From Mycogone perniciosa (Eukaryota; Ascomycota; Sordariomycetes; Hypocreales; Hypocreaceae): a DNA stretch of 64,000 bases. The position numbers were made by a program, and so were the translations under genes. How positions within the stretch are numbered: position 1 is the stretch's first letter; each line of letters begins with the position of its first letter. Positions 54,388 to 64,000 of the stretch are shown here, one piece after another. The notes beneath the pieces were generated by a model. That model was not told where the DNA came from and searched no databases. It saw only the letters and a program-made list of their open reading frames with translations. The stretch is from contig JAOALB010000001.1 in NCBI GenBank assembly GCA_025331125.1, forward strand, positions 682,001-746,000. The letters run 5' to 3'.

Positions 54388-57300
54388 GTTGATGGTTCGG
54401 TGAGACGGAAACGACGAGTTCGTTACTGAAGATGTTCGGGAATCGGTGAGGCTTTGGATATTATTATCGGCTGCAACACGTTGTGTTATTAGAGAAACAT
54501 CGGGAAATGGCAGTGCGGCCCGGATCCGAGGCCACTCGTGAGATGAGAGAGAGACCAATGCGAGTTGCAAAGTAAACAATGGGCGTACTTACCAATTATT
54601 AACTGTAAGCTGTACAGATGATATGCACAGAAGAGCGAGAGACGGGAAAGGAATAAACGAATGGCAAAGGGCTCAACGACTCGTAGCGAGGGAGATGGCA
54701 GACAGGAAAAGGAAAAGGAAAAGAAGAAGCAGTCAAGAAGGAGGAGGCATGTTGCAAAATGATGTTTTATTATTATTATTAGGGGCCGGGGAGACGAAGG
54801 ATACTACGGAGCTCCGGCACAGTGCCCCCAGAAAAAGCAGAGGCCAGGGCATGGCGGGAATTCAGAGTCCAGACTGGTGTACCCGCGAGTCCAAGCACTC
54901 CAGCTTGGGAACACGCCCAGCCAATAACAAACCAGCCGAAGAGCTAGCCTCAGTATGCGGATTAGCGCCATGCCGTGTTTGCGCCACTGAACGCCGTCTA
55001 CTCCGTAGGCTTTGGAGAATGGGCCCGAGGAGGATCTGCTTTGGTCACTCTCACCACAGAGAAACGGCCAAAAAAAAAAACTAACCACCGGAGAGACCCT
55101 GGCCCGCCCAGCTGCAGGCGACATTGAAACATCCATCCGCTAATAATGCTACTGTACGGAGTACTTCGTACCTGCTAGCAGTAGTAGTACTATTAGAAGG
55201 CTGACTTGTGCTGGAGAGACGGCCGGTTGCCCCTATTGCCAGCAGTAGTATTTGGGAGCGGGAAATGACCAGAAAGGTCCAAGACAAATAAGAGAAAAAT
55301 CCAACTCTGTGTGCTCCGTAAAAAGTACAACAAATCAAGTCCCACCCTCGTATCATGGCCAAGAGGCATCATGTGTGCATTCCATGGAGCATGCGGACAT
55401 ATACTCCGTACTTGTATGGTACGACTAGTACTACTCCGTACCTCGTACATTATTACGGTGCTGCTCTCTCGAATCTGCATTACGAGGTGACTCCAACTCC
55501 ACTCCACTTCACCACAAACTACACAAAGTGCCTCTGGATTAAATGTGCGCCGCATCTGCGCCGTTCGTATTCTATGCATGAAAATGGAGAACGGGCACTA
55601 TCTATCGCGTGCAGGCGTGATGAAGTAGCATCTTGCTCCGCACACTAAGAAAAGTATCAACAAGGGGTCCTGAGGAATGGTGACGCTGATACGGCTCGAC
55701 AAACCGCATACGAGTCTTTTGAGCTCCGTCACTAGTAATGGAACGAAACAAAATGCGAGGGGTTTCACTGATCGGATTCGTATAAACGGGCACCCAGCAG
55801 CAGGTAGTAAGTACTCCTTCGTACTAAGCTACCAGATCTACAATCCACGGACAATTTTATGTATCCTGGCACCTGGGGAAACGATCTCCCAGGTGTACCT
55901 CCGGGTAGTACTGATTACGTGTCATACCATTGAAACATGCATCATGTAAAAGCTCCATTCCGACCTCCCTGATACGGACAACAATCCCTGGGTCGCATCC
56001 AGAGGGGACAACCAACCACTTTTTTGTGCAGGATGCGGTCAACCACGAGTCCGCGTATTCTCGGTCCACAGGTATTTATGTCCATATTGTCTATGGAAAA
56101 AGGAAAATAATGCCTGATGCTGGAGCCTCGAGCCAAAATTGAACATGAAGGGACCACGATAGCGCAGGTCGGCCCAATTTATAACATTTTGCGGGATGGA
56201 CTTTGGTGTTGAGGTAGTAATCGGAGTTCTCCGAATCTAGGCCAATGATACCGTATTCGTCAACAATGGGTTGACTTTAAAGACGGGGGGCAGCTCTTTT
56301 TTTAGACCAGCAGCTCACAAACACATACGAGTAAACCGAAGGTCGCGTATTTGACTTTGCAGGCTTCTGTTTTGCTTGATGACCAGCTTGCCACGATTGT
56401 CAGGGGCTGTAATGGCGTCTCAGCCTCTATCTCGTTCGTTCGTTCGAGTAGTACTCCATATTACATATAATACCCTTTGCCATATCTTCAGAAACACAAT
56501 CATATGTTATACTTTGTACATACTTTGTCGATCACTGCCAAGCCGGCCAAAAGAGAGTCCTCCTCGGCCAAGATTGTGATAGTCATTTGTTGGGAGAGAC
56601 GTGACGGCGGACGATGGTATGTATCATATCAGCCCGAGTGCCGTGTCTGCGACCTGCATGAAGGTTGTTTTACCCGACTTTTCAACCGGAGCTTGAGCTT
56701 TCTTGTACATCCGGAAGCCCTTTCTCGATATTATTCGATTGACAAACATGATGGATGACAGCAAGAAACATGATGTGACACCCATGCTGGACAGGGAGGA
56801 TTTGTGTCTATTCTGCCATGTGCATTGTGCCTACGAGATTCGGAGTACGAAGTACAGAGTACCGTACAGAGTACCGTACAGAGTACCTTTACTATATACA
56901 TCGAACCCCGAAAACGTCTTAGAGATCTCCCCGCCACGTCGTAGGCAAAACCAGTCAGAGTCAAAGGAGGAGCCATCCTCGTAATGTTCCGCCACCAAGT
57001 GAACCCTTATTACACAGTCTATTCCAGCCCTGTTGGATACAAACATCATGAGCAGGTATGCCCCCATCTGCCGAAGTCTCCAACATAGAAACAAAAATCT
57101 CGGGGTCCGCCATTTTTGAGCCTAGCCAAGGACGCCACCTTATTCTAGCAGATCGGTACTAGTATATCCAGATGTGTAAAGGACTTGCACTCAACTAAAT
57201 GCAAGACGATGAGAATGGAAGATTAGTGTTCAAGGCAGTACTGCAAGGAAGCAATACTACGTGTTGATTGACAGTCATGTCAAACTCCACCGTAATATCC

Positions 57301-57880
57301 TTATTAACAAGGGAGCGCGTTATTCAAGTCAGATTGGCATTTGATGACGATCTTCGGGAAGAATTCCAATACTATTATGTTGTTGCCAGAGAGGCCTTCT
57401 GCTCCAATGGACCCAACCAAGATTACATAACCTTGTTGAACTCGGAATGGCATATGGTCCACCATCTTTGCTAGAAACGGCCCACTTTATCCCGCCGCTT
57501 CTTTGATAAGTGAGCTCAACGGAGGGTATTATTAAGACAGCAGCTAATATCGTCCATATCGCCTTGGCAATGGGCAAACCTCATTATGACCACGACAAAC
57601 TCTGTTCCTTGGCTTTGCAAGCACACGTCAGTATCTTTGCTATGACTGTCTATTATTACAGTTATTATTTCCAAGACGCCGGGCATCATACATAGCTATC
57701 CTGCACACGCATCTACAAATAGTAGTATACCCAGACTCCTCGATCGGTCCCACTCTTGATTCCACCCCTAGGCAAGGGGTCCGACAGCTTCCGCAGGGAT
57801 ACAACCAGCTGTGCTGCTCCGCTGCCTCGCGACAACGATTCAAACACGCATGAGAGCTATTGCATCCCTCACATGGCTGA
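54388..57880. other. 3.5-kb gene-poor region with motif copies and short repeats
   Basis: The first ~250 bp are promoter of the GPI protein gene. I find no credible gene in the remainder: frames are under ~165 codons, overlapping and without family features. Contains four exact TACTCCGTA/TACGGAGTA motifs (54999, 55155, 55402, 55432), TACTTCGTA at 55162, TACGAAGTA at 56846 and a 12-bp tandem repeat at 56852-56887. A polypurine AAAAGG run is near 54710. Confidence 0.5.
56852..56887. repeat. 12-bp tandem repeat, three units
   Basis: Three perfect units of GTACAGAGTACC directly follow a TACGAAGTA motif. Each unit contains the palindromic arms GTAC...GTAC, related to the dispersed TAC-xxx-GTA motif. 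Confidence 0.9.
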
Positions 57881-58725
57881 ATGGCGCCAGTGGTGAACCA
57901 GGACCAGGACCATGTGTCAGGCGGCTTCACAAACGGGATATTACCGCCCATTGAGTCAGCTGCAGCCCAGTCCAGACTCTTGACGAGGGAGCCTGAGTCG
58001 TATCTGTTGCCAAACAACCATGATAAACGCAATCACGGTCCCAACGACGACCATGCGGCATCCAACGATATAGCCTCCTCCACGACCTCACCGATCTCTG
58101 CTACATCACCGCCATATTGGCTCAACCCGAATTCACACCAACGAAGCGCCTCGAGTCTGTCTGCCGAATCTATCCTCCCGATTGGGGCCATAACGCTCCG
58201 CGACAATGACACCAACGATGACGATCGAAGCAATGCATGTTGGGCAAAGAGTGTGGAAATCATCGACTACACTATGGTGAACGGCGGTGGCCCCAACATT
58301 GGCGCATTTGTGGTCTGGAATGTTAGAGTCGAAACGCTGAGCGTAAGTTCCTGTGCCAGACCAGGCCCCTAACATCTGCCATATTTCTCCTCACTTATTA
58401 ACCATCATGTCTAGGGAAGCTATATGAATATTCGAAAGCGATACTCCGAGTTTGATGATTTCCGACGGAAGCTGATCGTCTCCTTCCCGAACTTTAAGGC
58501 GGCCGTGCCGGAGCTGCCACCTAAGAGCGTGATATTCAAGTTCCGGCCAAACTTCTTGGAGAAGCGGCGCGCAGGACTACAATATTTTCTCAAGTACGAT
58601 GACCTCCTGCCCCTTATGCTCTCAACTCGTGATTCGGGTGGTTCTAACCATTTCGCTACAGCTGTATACTATTAAACCCAGAGTTCTCGGGGTCACCGGT
58701 GCTGAAGGAATTTTTGTTCACGTAG
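57881..58725 (+). CDS. ypt35: PX-domain protein, YPT35-like
   Basis: Binds PI3P on endosome/vacuole membranes; yeast Ypt35 recruits Vps13 there. Exons 57881-58342, 58415-58593 and 58662-58725, 234 residues. The first ~130 residues are a disordered Ser/Asn-rich region. The PX domain starts at WAKSVEIIDYTMVNGGGPNIG and includes FVVWNVRVETLS joined to GSYMNIRKRYSEFDDFRRKL, the RRYSEF-type phosphate-binding motif. The proline loop AVPELPPKSVIFKFRPNFLEKRRAGLQ follows. The last exon gives NCILLNPEFSGSPVLKEFLFT, the usual end of the small fungal PX proteins. Introns are 72 and 68 nt. Placement as Ypt35 rests on size and PX position; another single-PX protein is possible. Confidence 0.85.
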
Positions 58726-60030
58726 TGAGGTGTTTTTTTTTTCTCTTCGGGTACTTCTTGGCTGCTGAAGTGTTGGGCATCATAGCAGCATCCACGTGCA
58801 TACACATGATGGTTTGGCTGGATGGACTTTGTATTTCCGTTTTGGGCACAACTTCGCCGCGCCGCAAGACATGCGCACGCAAAGGTGGCGCGGCTTGCAA
58901 CAAAAAACCTGTTTACATGGCAAGGAGTCGGGATATTCATGATAATGATAGTGGGAATCAACATGGCTATGCGTTACTCGTATATGTCCTCGAGCAATAC
59001 GAAGCTGCCGGTCTGACTTGCGGAAACGAGAAGTTTCCTAGATTGGTGCGAACCATCGACATCACTGCCCCGTAGACATAGCCTTGCCGCATAGCCAGAT
59101 CGTATACCGAGTATATAATAGGTACATGCCGTGTTTGATCGGCCGTCTTGTGAGGTGGGCTCGACAAGATATCAGAGCGTCTTGGGTATTACACGGGTTC
59201 ACATTGAAACATCTGGGCATCTCACCCCGTACGTTATCATGTCCCATAAAGGCTTGGCAACACACAAATCGTTGGTCGACATCATCTCAACGAACAACAC
59301 AGCATTCTTATTGTCTCGCTTGGGTTGGCTGTTTGGGTCTGCTCCGCCTCAATATTACTACCAAAAGTCTTGGCCATCCGCCGACAAAACAGCCACCACA
59401 CCAACACACTTTGTCTTGGCGGACACTTATTCGGTTCCGAGGGTCCGCACAGGTCGGGAAATAGACTTGCGAGTCGTAATACTAATACTGCGTTGATGTC
59501 GCAGCATTGTGGCATTCTTGACCCTGGCGTCACCCCCCCCCCGATTGTTACTCCATATTTAAGTCATATTTAAGTGAGAGTGCTTTGTATCTAGGTCTGG
59601 GAATTTCAGGGGCCTAGGTCAACCAGCCACCGATCAACGTCCGTTATCCTCCGATTCCTAAACTAAACTAAACTTTAAAAGACGATCCTTTACGAGTACG
59701 GAGTGGTCTATCTGACATCATATGTATGGCTCACCGTACCATTTCCAACTCACCCCTGCAGTCGCTGAATTCTCGGCTTATGGAAATTCTCCGCTAGACT
59801 TTGAGAGGTGTTGATTCTACGTCGAGGTCTTGTCCCGACCAATCCGGACTGTTATATATCTTCACTTCTTCACTTCACTCAACATCTCTTTTCAAACGGC
59901 CGGATCGACTAGACACATCATATCGGCGACTTCAGATAGACATCCCGCCACTTATGCAACCCCGCAGCAATAGTCTCCTACGGGAGGGCCCGGACGTCAT
60001 AGTACGGCAATTATATGCTACTACGAGACT
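58726..60030. other. Intergenic, no gene seen
   Basis: 1.3 kb. Contains a poly-T run after the PX gene and a C-run near 59530. The last ~300 bp are the promoter and leader of the IQ-motif gene. No gene accepted. Confidence 0.4.
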
Positions 60031-61767
60031 ATGTCCACCTTCAGCTTCACCTCTAGCTTCAGGACCCTCGCCCACTATCCAGCAGCAAAAACACAGGAGT
60101 ATATGGATTCGCTCATACCACCATCGCTGGACGAATTTGAGCATATAGCTCATGTTCAGGAGGAAAGGGAGGAGGAGATCAGACGCCGGGCCAAGGAACA
60201 AAAACGACGGTCGCACCAAGAACAACGCCAGAGCTTGCAGTCAGATGGGCTGGATGAGAGGGCCGATGCAGCCCGCGTGATCCAGAAGACGTTTCGTGGA
60301 TATCGCGCGCGGAGGGAGATGAGCGGTCTTACCTTGGATCCGAGCACGAGATGGATCACAGCGATTCGCGAGGCACAGTTCCGTGAAACCACGAGACCTC
60401 GTGGCCGATCACTTTCCGATGTGCCGAGTCAAGATAATTTAACGCTTGGGGATTCAGAGGACTTTCGATCATCAACTGCGCGGCTGAACTGGAAAAAGGT
60501 GAGCATGATTGCGAGGCGGGCCGGGCGTGATGACGACGAGGAGGAGCCAGACTCTGATACTTCGTCAGAGTCAGGGGGATTGTCGCCAAAGGAGAAGGAA
60601 GAGAGAAGAAAACTGCGCGAGAAGGCCAATGCCCAACGACGCCAAACTGCACTCACACTTGGGTTACAATACTGGCTTGAGATAGTCGATCAGAAGCATC
60701 GGTATGGAACCAATTTACGCATGTACCACGAAGAGTGGAGGAAGGCCGAGACCAACGAGAATTTCTTCTACTGGCTCGATTATGGGGAGGGGAGGTACAT
60801 CTCGCTGGACACATGTCCACGAGAAAGACTTGAAAGGGATCAGGTCCGTTACCTTTCGCGGGAGGAGCGCCAATACTATCTCGTCGCAGTGGACGATCGG
60901 GGTAGATTATGCTGGGCCAAGAATGGCGAACCTATCGACACATCGGACAAGTATCGGGATAGCATTTACGGCATCGTCCCAGTAGATGATCCCGCGCCTG
61001 TGTATCGCCCGGCAACTCAGCATTCAAAGTCCTACTCCGCGTCGACGAGCGATAGAACGTCGAGTACCTCGGCATCCGGTACGGATTCCAAACGCGAGCG
61101 AGATCACGGTGCGAAATATGTAGCCCAAACAACAAGCGAAGAGCCGCATGGCATTAAGAAAGTGAGGCAAATATCTGCCACGACCGCTTTCAACAAACTC
61201 CTGCGCAAAGCCGTCAAGGACGGCACATGGATCTTCGTCGCCGACACATCATTCCGGCTGTACGTTGGTATCAAGCAAGCCGGGGCCTTCCAGCACTCAT
61301 CATTCCTCCAAGGGGGGCGGATCTCTGCTGGGGGTCTCATCAGCATCAAGGAGGGGAAGCTCACATTTCTGTCGCCACTGAGCGGACACTATCGTCCACC
61401 AACCTCCAACTTTCGAGCCTTTGTCAGGAGCCTCAAGGACGAAGGCGTAGATGTGGGCCATGTGCCTATATCAAAGGCATATGCCATCTTGCTAGGCATG
61501 GAGACGTATACGAAGACGCGCCAAATGGGCGTTGATCTAATGCACAAGATGATCCATCGAAAGGACAAAATGGTCCACCCCAAAGAGCTGAAGAGGCGGG
61601 AGGAAGAGGAGAAGGACAAAAGCAAGAGCGCCGAGAAAGAAAGACAGGTCCAAGCGAAAGAAAGGGAAGAGGAAGAAGCCGAAAAGCGTGCGAATCGGTC
61701 AGCATTGAGGGCCATGCAGAAATTACATCTTGTGCCGTCAAGAGACAGGCAACACGACGATGGATGA
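60031..61767 (+). CDS. IQ-motif (calmodulin-binding) protein, plant-IQM-like
   Basis: 578 residues, single exon. Charged helical N-terminus with EEREEEIRRRAKEQKRRSHQE (~44-64), followed by an IQ motif, ADAARVIQKTFRGYRARREM (~79-98), expected to bind calmodulin. The middle and C-terminal regions resemble the plant IQM family: LGLQYWLEIVDQKHRYGTNL, YHEEWRKAETNENFFYWLDYGEG, CPRERLERDQVRYLSREERQYY, WIFVADTSFRLYVGIKQAGAFQHSSFL and the beta-rich GGLISIKEGKLTFLSPLSGHY. The C-terminus is a long charged helix (KELKRREEEEKDKSKSAEKE). Function in fungi is not established to my knowledge; a Ca2+/calmodulin-linked role is inferred from the IQ motif. Confidence 0.85.
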   Translation: MSTFSFTSSFRTLAHYPAAKTQEYMDSLIPPSLDEFEHIAHVQEEREEEIRRRAKEQKRRSHQEQRQSLQSDGLDERADAARVIQKTFRGYRARREMSGLTLDPSTRWITAIREAQFRETTRPRGRSLSDVPSQDNLTLGDSEDFRSSTARLNWKKVSMIARRAGRDDDEEEPDSDTSSESGGLSPKEKEERRKLREKANAQRRQTALTLGLQYWLEIVDQKHRYGTNLRMYHEEWRKAETNENFFYWLDYGEGRYISLDTCPRERLERDQVRYLSREERQYYLVAVDDRGRLCWAKNGEPIDTSDKYRDSIYGIVPVDDPAPVYRPATQHSKSYSASTSDRTSSTSASGTDSKRERDHGAKYVAQTTSEEPHGIKKVRQISATTAFNKLLRKAVKDGTWIFVADTSFRLYVGIKQAGAFQHSSFLQGGRISAGGLISIKEGKLTFLSPLSGHYRPPTSNFRAFVRSLKDEGVDVGHVPISKAYAILLGMETYTKTRQMGVDLMHKMIHRKDKMVHPKELKRREEEEKDKSKSAEKERQVQAKEREEEEAEKRANRSALRAMQKLHLVPSRDRQHDDG

Positions 61768-62357
61768 GGAGAAAAGGTCATCGAGATGTTATGGATTTTG
61801 TGTCTAATATACCCATATACTCTGAGCAAGAACATAGAATTGGCTCTTTGAAGAACGCACAAATATTGAAACAAGCGTATATTAGCAATAGTACCTGCCA
61901 GGACGGCACTATTCCTGTGATATGTCGATCCTCTGAAGTTGAAGAAGATGCGAAATTTGGTTGATTTAGGGTAATAACATCCTGTATTTGAGATCAAGAA
62001 AGCGACCGACCAAAAGCCGCATGCGGAACGCGTGGTTCGTGCTGAGGTACCCCCCAAATCGGGTCCCTCCTGTCCCGGAAGGGAAGCTGAGCGCCTGAGA
62101 CTCGCCGAACACGTCCACTGTAAGATGTTCACGGAGGGTTCAAAGTCCCAGTGGGCAGCCACCAACACCCCCTAAAAATCAATGACTCGCAGGCGCTATT
62201 ATAGTGCCTGTAGCCTGTACGGCAGCTTTAACGTGGGCAGGTCGCACAAAACAATTAGGCCAACATCGAGCAAACATCGAGGCAACGCGTGTCCCGACAG
62301 CGACGACGACTTCTCAAACCGACCTGAAAACCATGACGGGCCTGAACATAACTGCCA
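61768..62357. other. Intergenic, promoter of the SAS4-like gene
   Basis: 590 bp. 3' flank of the IQ gene and promoter/leader of the next gene. Nothing recognised. Confidence 0.4.
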
Positions 62358-64000
62358 ATGGCCTCCGTCACCCGCTCCAACCGACGAGCTGAGGGCCTTC
62401 ACCCCCATCACCACAGCGTCAACGCCCGCGGCCCCCTCACGCGCTCTGGGCCAGGGCCAAGCATATTCCACCACGGCGCTGCTGCTGCTGCTGCTGCTGC
62501 TGCGGGCGGCGCGGGCAGTCGCACGAAGAGAGCCCTCGATGTGACGGATCGCGATTTCGAGGCTATCAAGCACAAGAAAACGAGAATCGCCGTTGAAATC
62601 CTTTCGAAACCGCAACTGTCCACTTTTGACAGCATTAATGTGCACCCTCTCCCTCCGATACCGCGACAAGCCGCTGTGGCGAACAGCGCAAACAGAGCAC
62701 CTCCCACAGCCCCTGTGCAGTCTGCCAAGCCGACGCCGCCTGTCCCTCCAGAGCAGGACCATGGTCTGACAAAGCACCAAGCGAAAGTAATCAATGGCAT
62801 CAAACATGAGCTGGATCGCCTACAATCTCGACCAATCAACACGAAGGATCAGGGCCGCAAGCTGCGTTCGCAGGAAGCGACCAGGTTCAAAAGTGAATTG
62901 AGTGCTTACTTCCCTGACTACGACGAAGTCATCGGTAACGACCCGAAAGAACAACGTAAGTTGTCTCCTACACAAGAGAGAAAAAAAATCGAAAAAAATA
63001 CCCTTTGCGATTGATACACCGTCGCTTAGATATTCACGGCGTCTGACGATTGGATATAGACTTGCTGAACCCCGAGACGCCGATTGTTGTCTTCGACTCC
63101 AAGTTGGCGCGCTCCGTACCAGAGCCCCAGCGCGCAACATCTCGACCCCATCATCCGACTCGAGATGCCGATTTCCCTATACGGGGATATGGCGACGCGT
63201 TATTCACAGACGTGTTTGATTCACAGCGAATCGATTTTGGCTTTTTAGAAGCACAACATAAAAATAAGAACATTGAGGACCCTTTACCAGATGGCTTGTT
63301 TGAGCCGATGCACAAACGGGCAGAAAGACTGGAACGGTCCATCCGTAACACCGAAAAGGGACGTGCCCAACATGAGAAGGACCAGATCGTTCGATTGCTG
63401 GAGGGTCTACAGGGCCATGATTGGTTGAGGGTCATGGGAGTCAGCGGTGTTACGGAAACGAAGAAGAAGGCGTTTGAGCCTGCGAGGACACACTTCATCA
63501 AGGGCTGCCAGGCCATCTTGGATAAGTTTCGGAACTGGAGCTTAGAAGAGAAGCGGCGGAAGCTAGAAAAGGAGCGAGTACTTGCAGAAAAGGCTGAAAA
63601 AGAGGCGGCGGCAGACAACGACGAGGAGCGCGACGAAGAGGAAGCCGTCTCCCCAAAAGACGACCAGGACGAAGATGAGGAAGAGGACGTCGAAGAACTT
63701 GTAACCTCACAAGACGATGCAAGTGAGGCTTCATCTCCAGCAAAGCAGTTGCGTCAGGAGGCGAGGGCGAGATCCAAACTAGCGGCGGCGACCTCCAAAA
63801 AGTCACGACCCGCACGCAAATCAACTCCACCAACGAAACCTCCAGAACCACCGAAGGAGTTCAAGTCATTCTTTAGCAAAAAGTATGAACGTGATGGAGC
63901 GCTTAATCGTCATCGCCGGGCGGGGAGAAAAGTCCTGGCATGGGGTCACCCGATTCCAGATATTACGCAGGCGGATTTCGTTCTACCAGAGGAATACCGT
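62358..64000 (+). CDS. SAS4-domain chromatin protein (partial, runs off the window)
   Basis: Exon 1 62358-62955, intron 62956-63059 (104 nt) and exon 2 63060 to beyond 64000, so at least 512 residues with no stop. Exon 1 has a His-rich start, an Ala run encoded by a GCT repeat, and a helix (HQAKVINGIKHELDRLQSRP). Across the intron, EVIGNDPKEQH joins LLNPETPIVVFDS. The SAS4 domain of histone-acetyltransferase-associated proteins is seen in exon 2: DGLFEPMHKRAERLERSIRN, EGLQGHDWLRVMGVSGVTET and KKAFEPARTHFIKGCQAILD. An acidic stretch and a basic RPARKSTPP segment follow. Homologues recruit MYST acetyltransferases (SAS/NuA4-type) to chromatin; the same is inferred here. The 3' end is missing from the window. 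Confidence 0.85.
62478..62503 (+). repeat. GCT trinucleotide repeat (Ala tract)
   Basis: Eight GCT units plus GC inside exon 1 of the SAS4-like gene, encoding most of an alanine run. Length variation between strains would change the protein by whole residues. Confidence 0.9.

Noticed and set aside
54623..55084. 153-codon plus-strand frame in the gene-poor region
   Set aside because: Starts in an A/G-rich simple-sequence tract, no domain, poor start context, ends in a poly-A run.
55857..56069. 70-codon minus-strand frame with several cysteines
   Set aside because: No signal peptide, no splice partners found and overlapping frames of equal quality on the other strand.
61389..62168. 259-codon minus-strand frame
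   Set aside because: Antisense to the charged C-terminus of the IQ-motif gene, where AAG/GAG codons read as Leu/Ser/Phe on the other strand.

Overview
The window is nuclear DNA from a filamentous ascomycete (Pezizomycotina). Genes are single-copy and densely packed on both strands. Most introns are 50-100 nt with GT...AG ends and CTAAC/CTGAC-type branch sites. An AT-rich transposon island looks degraded by repeat-induced point mutation (RIP). Eukaryotic housekeeping genes such as squalene synthase, N-myristoyltransferase and an oligosaccharyltransferase subunit are present. The subtilisin and the family mix would suit Sordariomycetes, perhaps Hypocreales, but I cannot fix the order from sequence alone.

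Layout. 0.1-1.1 kb: a nucleotide-sugar epimerase/reductase (-). 1.5-4.0 kb: AT-rich island with a Ty3/gypsy RNase H fragment, terminal inverted repeats with TA target duplications, and a nested 697-bp MITE-like element. 4.5-8.2 kb: squalene synthase (+) and a secreted subtilisin (-). 8.2-13.8 kb: gene-poor, with one small secreted protein. 13.8-25.3 kb: F-box protein, GPI mannosyltransferase I, translin-associated factor X, an alpha/beta-hydrolase-like protein with a long disordered tail, an Ada/AraC-type protein and a CCC1/VIT1-type metal transporter. 25.6-33.0 kb: small membrane protein with an in-frame TGA, membrane ZZ/EF-hand protein, RCF1, RTC5. 34.2-41.3 kb: tRNA-Asp, an unrecognised secreted protein, SWC3 and an ABHD12/13-like hydrolase. 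41.6-43.1 kb: four near-identical tRNA-Ser(AGA) genes. 43.7-54.4 kb: NMT1, an alpha/beta hydrolase, SWP1, glutaminyl cyclase, choline/ethanolamine phosphotransferase and a GPI-anchored cysteine-rich protein. 54.4-57.9 kb: gene-poor. 57.9-64.0 kb: a YPT35-like PX protein, an IQ-motif protein and a SAS4-like chromatin protein that runs off the right edge.

The genes are mostly independent housekeeping functions: secretory pathway and membrane lipids (GPI14, SWP1, EPT/CPT, ERG9, glutaminyl cyclase), chromatin (SWC3, SAS4-like), vacuole/endosome (CCC1-like, RTC5, YPT35-like) and mitochondria (RCF1). I see no biosynthetic cluster, CRISPR array or complete mobile element. The strongest unexplained signal is a 9-bp motif, TACTCCGTA/TACGGAGTA. 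I found at least 21 exact copies by eye, all intergenic, where about 0.5 is expected by chance. Other points of interest are a hydrolase-like protein that has lost its GxSxG motif and gained a ~420-residue tail, the tRNA-Ser array, and several odd splicing structures: a split start codon, an 8-nt microexon and a stop-free 57-nt intron.

Exon boundaries were worked out by hand from splice consensus, reading frame and family similarity. Total coding lengths were checked for divisibility by three. No database search was run.
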